Source: Rubripirellula reticaptiva (GTDB lineage Bacteria > Planctomycetota > Planctomycetia > Pirellulales > Pirellulaceae). Taken from it: a DNA stretch of 64,000 nt. Positions within the stretch are counted from its first letter, which is position 1, and every line of letters starts with the position of its first letter. The stretch covers positions 372,001 to 436,000 of the forward strand of contig NZ_SJPX01000005.1 of the NCBI RefSeq assembly GCF_007860175.1. The letters run 5' to 3'. Positions 36,957 through 44,538 of the stretch are shown one piece after another. Both the position numbers and the translations under genes were made by a program. The notes below the pieces were generated by a model. That model was not told the origin of the DNA and did no database searches. It worked only from the letters and a program-made list of their open reading frames with translations.

Positions 36957-38416
36957 TCGAACTTGACCTCCGATTCGATCACTGAGACCGCGCCTTCGAC
37001 GATCGTGCAGAACGTGTCGTCGATCGGTGTCGTATTACCGGTCGTTTCGTCCTGGAACGCCCAATCCGGCCCGGCCAGCGACAGGCGTCGCCCCCAAACA
37101 TCGTGCGTTCCGCCGGCCCACGTGTAACTGGATGTCTGCTCGGCTTCGCCAACGCTGATCACGCGATACCAACGGTGAACCGCCGGACCATTCGCACGCA
37201 GCGTCACGGGCGGACCGGTGACTCGGTGCGGTTGACGCGACAGCATCACCCAACTGTTCGATGAAATGTCGTCCGTCACACCTTGCGAACCGAACACGCT
37301 GACTTCGCCGCCCGAACCGCCGTTGAAACCAATCGCGGTTTCCGGATCGATCCACGCCAAACGTTCGGACGTCGGGTTGTCGTCAGCATCATCGATCGTG
37401 TAATTGCCTTTCTGCAAGGCGAACGGATCACCGACACGTCGCGGCACTGGCGCAAGTCGTTTGCGAACGACGACGATCGACTGGCGAAAACTATCACCGC
37501 CCAAGAAGTTTGGCGTCAGCGTCGCAAACCAGGTGTAGTCGCTGGCGTTGTCACGCCCGCCGTCTAGCCGGTTCCCACCGACAAGCGTCGTTTCGGTTAG
37601 CACTCCCCGCGGCAACTCTTTGTCCGGAGCATCGACGTTGGACAGTCCGTTGGATCCGCCGAAAATATTGCGAGTGATCGATGGCGACATCAACTGATAT
37701 CGGTACATCGGGATTCGGCTGTCGAACATCGGCGACTTCAACGTCACGCGGTACATCCGCGGCCCCATCGGCCACGGGGTGGTTCTGGTGGTGGTGTTAA
37801 CGCCTGCTGGGTTTCCAATCTGTTCGTTTGGCGACGCCAAAACGTTGTAACGTTCATTGAAATACGGAAAGCGGCTGTAGTCGAATGCCGAATCCGTGGT
37901 GGCAGCAGCAGCAAACGGCTGAGCGGCGTTTGGGCTGGTGACAAAGCCACCCGTCAACAACGCCAAGTCCGGTGTCCCCAGCGGATCGATGCAAATACCA
38001 CCGCTCAGTCCGGTACCGGCCAACATGTGCATGTAGCCGGGTGTTTCCAATTTCAAGGGTGCATTGGACAGTTTCGATTCGAGCGTCTGCATCGCATTGG
38101 TTGGGATGTAGCCACCGGCGGTGTTAGCCGCTGAACCCTGCACTGGCTTATCGAACATCACCAACGAATCGAGATCGTGAAACGACTGAACAACACCGAC
38201 TGCCGATGCCGACGTCGACTCGCTAATGCTGCGGTCGATTTCGATCGTGTCGCGAGCATTTTGGGACGCGATCGGAATCAACGCCGCCAAACCGACCAGC
38301 CCGGTCAGAACCACACCGATCGCAAAGATACATTCCATCAACGTAACCGCCGCGCGTCGGCAAGACCGGCGGCGTGAAGCTTGTTTGGTTGGGGAAGTCT
38401 TCCAGTTCATGTACAT
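36953..38416 (-). CDS. Pseudopilin, PilV/GspI-like, 487 residues
   Basis: The class-III signal is RRAA cut before VTLMECIFAIGVVLTGLVGL, Ala23 at -1 and Glu28 at +5. ME after TL and a short hydrophobic helix are typical of GspI/PilV. The usual GspI is ~130 residues. The external region here is about 430 residues with several Pro/Gly/Thr-rich parts and no recognised domain. The start is preceded by a 145-base gap with a small hairpin; the stop overlaps the start of the giant GspK-like gene by 4 bases. Confidence 0.85.
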   Translation of the reverse strand: MYMNWKTSPTKQASRRRSCRRAAVTLMECIFAIGVVLTGLVGLAALIPIASQNARDTIEIDRSISESTSASAVGVVQSFHDLDSLVMFDKPVQGSAANTAGGYIPTNAMQTLESKLSNAPLKLETPGYMHMLAGTGLSGGICIDPLGTPDLALLTGGFVTSPNAAQPFAAAATTDSAFDYSRFPYFNERYNVLASPNEQIGNPAGVNTTTRTTPWPMGPRMYRVTLKSPMFDSRIPMYRYQLMSPSITRNIFGGSNGLSNVDAPDKELPRGVLTETTLVGGNRLDGGRDNASDYTWFATLTPNFLGGDSFRQSIVVVRKRLAPVPRRVGDPFALQKGNYTIDDADDNPTSERLAWIDPETAIGFNGGSGGEVSVFGSQGVTDDISSNSWVMLSRQPHRVTGPPVTLRANGPAVHRWYRVISVGEAEQTSSYTWAGGTHDVWGRRLSLAGPDWAFQDETTGNTTPIDDTFCTIVEGAVSVIESEVKFE

Positions 38417-38561
38417 GTTCAGCTCAATCGATGAGTTTCGGCCGCATTCCGATGCTGCCTTTGATCGACACGATTCAAATCATTCGCGTCGTTACTGTCA
38501 GTAGTTTGATAAGGGTTTTTGACGAAGCATCGCTTCGACGTTGAATGCTAGACGAGGACCG

Positions 38562-39893
38562 CTAGATTCCGTCTTCACGAACTTCTACGGCAGCCGAGCG
38601 AGTGCGTCCGAGCACATCTTCGATTCGTTTCTGCCGGGTCGCATTGGTTGGTACTGTTGGGGCACCGCCGATCAGGTTCGACGTACTGTCGGTCGGGTCA
38701 ATCCAAGGCGACGCGATAACTTCACCGCTGCGAACTTTGATCGATACCCAAATGCTGCTTGAATCCAACAGCGGTGTTCGTCCGTCTTTTTTGGCATCTT
38801 CAATCGGATTGCTGTCGGCGTCTTCGAGCGGATCCTCGGGCTTGATTTCACCGCCTTCGCCAACCAGGAAGAAGATGTCGCCAGTCACGGGAATTTCCAA
38901 CAACTCAATCACTCCGCCCGACAACACCCCGCCCAGCACTCGCGAGACTTCGCCGCGGCGTCCGAACAAAACGTAAATCGATTGGTAATCGCGCGGCGTT
39001 CCTACGAAAGGCGCCAGCGTTGTGTCGATGTAATTGCCGTCGATGAACATGGGCGAAAACTGGTTCCCAAACCGCCCGACTCCTGATGACGTTAGATCAA
39101 TCGCGGTTCCCCGCGGCAGATCGACGGGCATCGAGATCGCCGGTCGTGGGCTGCGATTGATCTGGAACGAAACGTCTTGGCCCACGAAGCGTCGCAGGTT
39201 CAGTTGCGGTTCCATGCGTTCCACTTGGATCCATACCCAGTTCGTCACATCCGCATCGCTCAGTTGGGACGCCGTGATGCCGGCTGCGTTGCGAAATGCA
39301 ACGGTTCCATATTGCATCACGTCGGTGGCTCGTAACATCAACCCACCACCGCCAAGCTGGACAAAGTCACCTGGATTGATCGGCTTGGTGCGCACCGTCA
39401 GCGTCGAATCCGCCTGTTCGGCAAGAATGTCGTCAACCGCTCGGCGAGCTTGGATCGATGTCGGGTCAAACCAAATCGAGATCACGTCGTTGCGCACAAA
39501 CGTGCCGGTCGCGACGCCGATCTTGACCGTCGCCCCGGGCGTGTCGCCCGTGTACGGTGGCGAGACCGTTGCAAAGCGAACTCGCGTCGAATCACATCGC
39601 TGGTTGATGTTTTCGATTCCCGATCGATCAATGATGATGCCGCCACCACCGCCGGTCGCGATCGATCGTGCTCGGCCCTCTTCGATCGCCGACTGCAACA
39701 ACGTCGCCGCACGACTAAGTTTCTGACCTTGTATGGTGCTCTTGACCGTCGGCAATGCGATACCGGCCAGCACTGAAATCACAGCGAGCGCCACCATCAA
39801 CTCGACCAATGTCAGTGCGGCACGAGACCGCAGCGCCTGCATGGGCTGAGTCAAACAATGTCGATGCATTTCGATTTTACGATGGTTCGTCAT
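38562..39893 (-). CDS. Pseudopilin, GspH-like, 443 residues
   Basis: The class-III signal is RSRAA cut before LTLVELMVALAVISVLAGIA, Ala26 at -1 and Glu31 at +5. The next section (LLQSAIEEGRARSIATGGGG) matches the GspH pattern of a helix with RSxA-like residues leading into a small beta domain. GspH is ~170 residues in model systems. Its ATG overlaps the stop of the upstream pseudopilin (ATGA). The later part is Asp/Pro/Gly-rich with no known domain. Confidence 0.85.
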   Translation of the reverse strand: MTNHRKIEMHRHCLTQPMQALRSRAALTLVELMVALAVISVLAGIALPTVKSTIQGQKLSRAATLLQSAIEEGRARSIATGGGGGIIIDRSGIENINQRCDSTRVRFATVSPPYTGDTPGATVKIGVATGTFVRNDVISIWFDPTSIQARRAVDDILAEQADSTLTVRTKPINPGDFVQLGGGGLMLRATDVMQYGTVAFRNAAGITASQLSDADVTNWVWIQVERMEPQLNLRRFVGQDVSFQINRSPRPAISMPVDLPRGTAIDLTSSGVGRFGNQFSPMFIDGNYIDTTLAPFVGTPRDYQSIYVLFGRRGEVSRVLGGVLSGGVIELLEIPVTGDIFFLVGEGGEIKPEDPLEDADSNPIEDAKKDGRTPLLDSSSIWVSIKVRSGEVIASPWIDPTDSTSNLIGGAPTVPTNATRQKRIEDVLGRTRSAAVEVREDGI

Positions 39894-41152
39894 TGCAGTG
39901 CCAAGCTTGGATAAATGTTGTCCGCCGATTCGTCGACGCCGTTGCTGTTCACATCGACCACCGCGCCCGGACGATCGGCGAGCGGCCGAGGTGCGTCACC
40001 GACAATGGCCAAACTGTAAAACGGGTCCGGAAAGAACACGTTGCTGCCGTAACCAATCGGATGCGGTACCAACGAGCCATTGCGTCGGCGACGTTGGGGC
40101 GACGCAAGAGTCGCGATCCTCTGACTGCCTTGAGTGGCGCGAGCCGTTCCCGACGGCGTGACAAGAAGATCGAACGCGCCATCGAGACCAGCCGATACGA
40201 TCATCGGACGCGCATAGAACGTCACCTTGTCAATTTCGATGCTGGTGTCATTGGTGGTCGGGTCGACCAAGACCGCATCACCGCCGTTTTCGACAAGATT
40301 TGTGCGAGGATCCGAGCGCAGGATATCAAGCGGGTCCTCGCCAAGTTTGGCAACGAGCGCCTTCAAATCACCAACGGTGGGTTTGTTGGCATCAAGCGCA
40401 TCATTGGCCGACCAATTGTTCTTCAAGTAAAACCCGACTGGGCTGCGCATCCAAACCACGGGAACACCCCAGGAGTCGACGATTTCAAGCATTCCGTCTT
40501 CGTCGGTGTCGGCAACATCGCGGGTGCGAAGTTGTCCTAGCAGCGGTTGGCCGTTGATCGTGTTCGCAGCGAAGATCAGATACAAGCACTCCGCTGACTC
40601 GTTCGTGGCTGTCCACTTTGAATAGGCCGTTGCCCAATCGGGCGTCGCACTATCAATCGCATTCAGAGTTCGCACAACACGGTTTCGGTAAATCAGCGAC
40701 GTCGCCTCTCGCCGCGTCGGCGGCAAAGGCTGGGTGCCGGTTTCGCTAAGGAACGGCACGCTGTACAGCGTCGGTGCGGCAGGATCCGAACCGGCAGCCG
40801 GGCGGCCTGACCCTACGTCGATATCCGCTTTGGACATCGGCAGGGAAGCACGCAACCAATCGCGCCGCCAAATCAACTGAGTCTGACTAGCCGCTTCCGG
40901 TGACCATGCCTGACCCGGCAAACCCACGCTTCGCGACGCTTCGGTTTCGTAGAGCTGCAGCATCGTCAGGTTCAGCTGGTTGATGAAGGCCTGAGCCCGC
41001 GTCTCCTTGGCTTGACGATTGGCACCGATCAATGCTTGAGACACCATCCCACTGATGATGCCCAAGATAACGATCGTCACCAACAACTCGACAAGCGTGA
41101 AGGCTTGACGTTGCTCCGGTGCATTCGGTCGTGTCTTGATAAGTGAACTCAC
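39890..41152 (-). CDS. Pseudopilin, GspG/GspH-type, 420 residues
   Basis: The class-III signal is QRQA cut before FTLVELLVTIVILGIISGMV, Ala17 at -1 and Glu22 at +5. The helix continues as SQALIGANRQAKETRAQ. The external part (~380 residues) contains stretches such as WSPEAASQTQLIWRRDWL and no known domain. The GTG start overlaps the preceding stop codon (GTGA). It cannot be assigned to a specific pseudopilin class. Confidence 0.83.
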   Translation of the reverse strand: MSSLIKTRPNAPEQRQAFTLVELLVTIVILGIISGMVSQALIGANRQAKETRAQAFINQLNLTMLQLYETEASRSVGLPGQAWSPEAASQTQLIWRRDWLRASLPMSKADIDVGSGRPAAGSDPAAPTLYSVPFLSETGTQPLPPTRREATSLIYRNRVVRTLNAIDSATPDWATAYSKWTATNESAECLYLIFAANTINGQPLLGQLRTRDVADTDEDGMLEIVDSWGVPVVWMRSPVGFYLKNNWSANDALDANKPTVGDLKALVAKLGEDPLDILRSDPRTNLVENGGDAVLVDPTTNDTSIEIDKVTFYARPMIVSAGLDGAFDLLVTPSGTARATQGSQRIATLASPQRRRRNGSLVPHPIGYGSNVFFPDPFYSLAIVGDAPRPLADRPGAVVDVNSNGVDESADNIYPSLALQ

Positions 41153-42426
41153 TTTAGATCCGATTCGAGAGTACGAGTCGAGAAGTTGGTGATATTGTCC
41201 AATTGCGGCTTGATCGCGCCGTAAATCGATTCAGGGTCTTCGTACTTGTCGCCGCCACCCGTGTTGGCACCCGCAAAGTTAGCGAACTCGCCACTGGGGT
41301 AACGCGTGACCACACCCGCAGCCGACGGTAACGCTGGGGTAGCAGTTCCAGGCAGAACGCTGCCGCCGTAGCTGCCGTCGAGCCCAGCCGAAATGACTTG
41401 GTATTTGTTCTGTTCGGCCCACAAGTAGCCACCGGCGTTGGTGTCCAGATTGTCCGTCAGGTACGGACGAGCCACACCGCGATCGAGATCGCCAGCGGGA
41501 TGCAAGTAGATATTCAGCGTGTGATAAAGACCCGCGCCCGTCGCACCCATCCAACCACCGGTGATCGCAGTCGGCGCGAACGTGTCGCTGTAGTTGTCGG
41601 CGTTGAAATACACCAACGGACCGGATCGATCATTCGGGCTGTAGACAGGAAACGGATCGAACAAGAAACGAATCGAAGCAAACGAGTTGCCCGAGGGTGC
41701 GCGAGTCGAATAACCACTTTGCAGGCCAGTGCCGGATGTCGTCGAAGCGTACTCGTCGTCCGAGAACGCATACGGCACCGTCGCGCCAGCGGGGTTCGGT
41801 GAACTGCCGCCCGTGTTGAGCACCGAAACCGTCAGCCCATCTGCGAGGTCGAAGAAACCGTTCTCTCGTGCGCTATTGTATTGGTAAAAACCGTAGTCCG
41901 CCGTACAACTGCTGCTCGGCGTCGAAATCAACGACAACGGTCCGCCTTCGCCGGTGAATGGCTTCTTGACGTTACTGCTGTATCCACCCAAGCAAAACAC
42001 GAGCGCTTCGGCCGGGTCCATGCACTGGCGATAGTACCGGTAGGTTGTGCCAATACGTGGGTCGGCGTTTGCCCCGGCGCCCATTGCGGCAAACGGCACG
42101 CGATTGTAGGAGTCATCCAAGAACGTGTACTGAGCCAACAACTTCAACTCGTTGTCATCGATGTTCGGAAACGCCTTGCGATAGTGGCGTTCGACTTTGG
42201 ACCAATCGCTGAAGTCAGGCGGATAGTCGCCGTACTTCAACTTGTACGCCTCGAGCGCCTGACCGACGACATCGATTTCAACCCGGATCGCCGCTTCCTT
42301 GGCGGTCGTCAGCGCACCGGTGATGGCAGGAATCGCTATCCCCGCAAGGATGCCGATGATCACGATCACCGTTAGGATTTCGACGAGCGTGAAGGCGGCT
42401 CGCTTTCGGATGAGGGTTGCGTTCAT
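41149..42426 (-). CDS. Major-type pseudopilin, GspG-like, 425 residues
   Basis: The class-III signal is KRAA cut before FTLVEILTVIVIIGILAGIA, Ala11 at -1 and Glu16 at +5. It is followed by IPAITGALTTAKEAAIRVEI and then LEAYKLKYGDYPP, the GspG-type segment in which a helix meets the Tyr-Pro turn. GspG is usually ~140 residues; here the C-terminal domain is some 280 residues longer. Being first of the pseudopilin genes after pilC fits the major pseudopilin role. A hairpin at 42516-42551 precedes it. Confidence 0.88.
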   Translation of the reverse strand: MNATLIRKRAAFTLVEILTVIVIIGILAGIAIPAITGALTTAKEAAIRVEIDVVGQALEAYKLKYGDYPPDFSDWSKVERHYRKAFPNIDDNELKLLAQYTFLDDSYNRVPFAAMGAGANADPRIGTTYRYYRQCMDPAEALVFCLGGYSSNVKKPFTGEGGPLSLISTPSSSCTADYGFYQYNSARENGFFDLADGLTVSVLNTGGSSPNPAGATVPYAFSDDEYASTTSGTGLQSGYSTRAPSGNSFASIRFLFDPFPVYSPNDRSGPLVYFNADNYSDTFAPTAITGGWMGATGAGLYHTLNIYLHPAGDLDRGVARPYLTDNLDTNAGGYLWAEQNKYQVISAGLDGSYGGSVLPGTATPALPSAAGVVTRYPSGEFANFAGANTGGGDKYEDPESIYGAIKPQLDNITNFSTRTLESDLK

Positions 42427-42515
42427 GGCAATCTGAATAGGGCTGAAGGATTTGGTTTTGGCGACGAGGTGTTAACAACAAAACGGGGAACAAGGACACC
42501 GCTGGAGGCTTCCGT

Positions 42516-42551
42516 GGGGACTTCGGTGCGTTTGACACGCGCCGAAGCCCC
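42516..42551 (-). promoter_or_regulatory. Strong intercistronic hairpin between pilC and the major pseudopilin
   Basis: GGGGACTTCGGTGCGT (42516-42531) pairs with ACGCGCCGAAGCCCC (42537-42551) with one bulge and one wobble, leaving a 5-base loop. No T tract follows on the minus strand, so it is unlikely to terminate. It could protect or help process the downstream pseudopilin mRNA. Function inferred. Confidence 0.6.
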
Positions 42552-42570
42552 AGCACGTTGCCCAATCTTC

Positions 42571-44016
42571 TTAGGACAATCCGGAGATCAGTTCGACCAA
42601 CGGCATGAACAAACTAATGACGATGAAACCGACCGCGACGCCTAGGAACACGATCATCAGTGGTTCCATCAACGCGGTCAGGCCGTCGGTCATCACGCGA
42701 ACTTCTTCGTCGTACGTGTCGGCGACCTTGTACAACATCGTGTCCAATTCACCGGTCTCTTCACCGACGTCGACCATGTTGACGACCAAGTCATCGACGA
42801 CGCGTGACTTGGCTTTGGTAGCACCGAACAACGCGGCCAACACGGCACCGCCGAGCGTGGCTTGCACACCCAACATCGTCAGCGTTTGGACCATCGTGCC
42901 GTCATCCAGCTTGGTGCCCTTGGCCGTCAATGCGACCGACAACAACACGCAACCGGGGAACGCACCGAACATGGCCCAGAACACAAGCGACATCGGGTGC
43001 AGCCCCATCAAGCTGTGCTCGCGCAGCGGCTTGCTGATCACTTCACCTTCACGAATCGCTTCGTTGGTCTTTTGGAACAACCGTTCGAACATGCCGTTGC
43101 CGGATGTTTCTTTGGTGATATTGATGGCTTCCAAAATCGGTACACCGGATGCCACCAACGTACCGAGCGTCCGTGTCGTCCGAGCCAAAATGTTCTTTTC
43201 GATCAGGCTGCCGAAGATCGGCACTTTGATGATGAACATGTCAAAGCCCATGCGGCCGTGACGGAATTTTCGCATCAACTTGACCAGGATCAGCAAGCAG
43301 ACTGGCATCGCAATCAGCAAGAACCAGTAACCAGCGATGTAGTTACTCATCGCGATCAACAACATCGTCGGTGCCGGCAATGACAAACCAAATTCTTCGA
43401 ACATCGTTTCGAACGTCGGAACGATGAACAACATGATGAAAGTCAAAATCGACGCGGCCACCATCACGACGATGACCGGATAGATCAACGCACCCTTGAC
43501 CTTTCGCTTTAGCGATTCGGCGCTTTCCAGGAAGTCAGCGAGCCGCTGCAAAATCGTTTCCAACGCACCACCGGCCTCACCAGCCTTGATCATGTTGACG
43601 TACAGGCGGCTGAATACTTTGGGTGACTTCGACATCGCTTCGCTAAGCGTCGAACCGCCTTCGATTTCATCGCACGTGTCCATCAACGCATTCTTCAACT
43701 TGCCCGGTTTGGCGTTGTTTTCAAGAATCTTCAGACTGCGCAGAATCGGCAGACCGGCATCTTGCAAAATCGACAACTGGCGAGTGAACGCACAGATGTG
43801 TTTTGTCTTGGCGCCACCGATCGTGAAGCTACGCTTTTTGCCACCCTTGCCTGACGCATCAGCCTGGCCCGCAGCCTGCTTCTTGACGGAGATCTTCGTA
43901 ACGAAGTATCCCATCTGGCGAATAGTGGTTTGCGCCTCTTCTTCGTTGGCGGCATCGATCTCGTCCCGGATCTCTTGTCCGGTCGCGTCCATCGCTTCGA
44001 ATTGATAAACAGGCAT
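42571..44016 (-). CDS. pilC: Type IV pilus/T2SS inner-membrane platform protein PilC/GspF with an insertion
   Basis: The 481-residue protein carries two T2SSF domains: FTRQLSILQDAGLPILRSLK to MIKAGEAGGALETIL (about 76-156), and RTTRTLGTLVASGVPILEAI to MVDVGEETGELDTML (about 279-429). TM segments follow each (VIVVMVAASILTFIMLFIVP; LMIVFLGVAVGFIVISLFMP). PilC/GspF is usually ~405 residues. Here about 70 extra residues (about 336-406), including two hydrophobic segments (PMSLVFWAMFGAFPGCVLLSVAL; GVQATLGGAVLAALFGA), sit inside the second domain. The charged N-terminal linker (about 45-70) is also long. PilC binds the ATPases and pseudopilin assembly. Confidence 0.95.
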   Translation of the reverse strand: MPVYQFEAMDATGQEIRDEIDAANEEEAQTTIRQMGYFVTKISVKKQAAGQADASGKGGKKRSFTIGGAKTKHICAFTRQLSILQDAGLPILRSLKILENNAKPGKLKNALMDTCDEIEGGSTLSEAMSKSPKVFSRLYVNMIKAGEAGGALETILQRLADFLESAESLKRKVKGALIYPVIVVMVAASILTFIMLFIVPTFETMFEEFGLSLPAPTMLLIAMSNYIAGYWFLLIAMPVCLLILVKLMRKFRHGRMGFDMFIIKVPIFGSLIEKNILARTTRTLGTLVASGVPILEAINITKETSGNGMFERLFQKTNEAIREGEVISKPLREHSLMGLHPMSLVFWAMFGAFPGCVLLSVALTAKGTKLDDGTMVQTLTMLGVQATLGGAVLAALFGATKAKSRVVDDLVVNMVDVGEETGELDTMLYKVADTYDEEVRVMTDGLTALMEPLMIVFLGVAVGFIVISLFMPLVELISGLS

Positions 44017-44028
44017 TTGAATAGGCTT

Positions 44029-44057
44029 CAGGTAACAGGTAACAGGTTACAGGTTTT
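44029..44057. repeat. Degenerate 7-base array, CAGGTAA-type, left of the S23 gene
   Basis: Four tandem units (CAGGTAA, CAGGTAA, CAGGTTA, CAGGTTT) lie between the pilC start and the S23 gene stop. A second, roughly inverted array lies on the other side of the S23 gene (44505-44535). Confidence 0.8.
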
Positions 44058-44068
44058 GAGTTCCAGGA

Positions 44069-44434
44069 TCATTGATCCGAACGTGCACGGACGGCTGAGG
44101 TAAAGCTGGACAGCATCCGTTTGATTTCTAGTAGTTGATCTTCGAGTTTTCGGTGAAGTTCGATGTCGATGTATTCGAGGTCTTTCGCGAGGATGAGTTG
44201 GTACTCGGCCTCGCAAGCGGACCCCATCGCAATATCACAAAAATGGGCTAGGTCTTTATCGGTTCGGCGTCCACAGCCTTCGGCAAGGTTCGACGGAACC
44301 GAAGCTGACGATCGGCGGACCTGAGATGTCAAGCCATAACGTTCGTCGTCTGGAAACCGGCGAGTCGCACGGTAAACCCCAAGAACGAATGCGTGCGATT
44401 TCTCCCAAACCTTCAGCTCTCGAAAATTTCGCAT
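44069..44434 (-). CDS. Four-helix-bundle protein, S23/23S-rRNA intervening-sequence type
   Basis: The 121-residue protein begins MRNFRELKVWEKSHAFVLGV and continues PDDERYGLTSQVRRSSASVP, SNLAEGCGRRT and ACEAEYQLILAKDLEYID, matching the S23/TIGR02436 family of small four-helix-bundle proteins. The family is often found in intervening sequences of 23S rRNA genes and is related to Avd of diversity-generating retroelements; its role is unknown. An AGAGAGG site precedes the ATG. It interrupts the pilB-1/pilC order and is bounded on both sides by short repeat arrays, which suggests a separate, possibly mobile, unit. Confidence 0.9.
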   Translation of the reverse strand: MRNFRELKVWEKSHAFVLGVYRATRRFPDDERYGLTSQVRRSSASVPSNLAEGCGRRTDKDLAHFCDIAMGSACEAEYQLILAKDLEYIDIELHRKLEDQLLEIKRMLSSFTSAVRARSDQ

Positions 44435-44504
44435 GACCGTGACACCTCTCTACCACAACTTTTGTCTTGCTCTGCTTTGTTCAGTTCTAACTTCTCTTGT
44501 TTTT

Positions 44505-44535
44505 CCTGACGCCCGTGACCTGACGCCCGTAACCT
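44505..44535. repeat. Two 14-base tandem units right of the S23 gene
   Basis: CCTGACGCCCGTGA is followed directly by CCTGACGCCCGTAA, then CCT. Read on the opposite strand this resembles the AGGTAACAGG array at 44029-44057, so the S23 gene is bracketed by imperfect inverted arrays. Confidence 0.7.
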
Positions 44536-44538
44536 ATT

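Noticed and set aside
38522-38538. Terminator in the 145-base gap between two pseudopilin genes
   Set aside because: The 6-base stem CGAAGC/GCTTCG has no T tract in the transcribed direction, so it is at most a weak internal hairpin.
44069-44434. Diversity-generating retroelement, because S23 is related to Avd
   Set aside because: No reverse transcriptase and no template/variable repeat pair is visible in the window.
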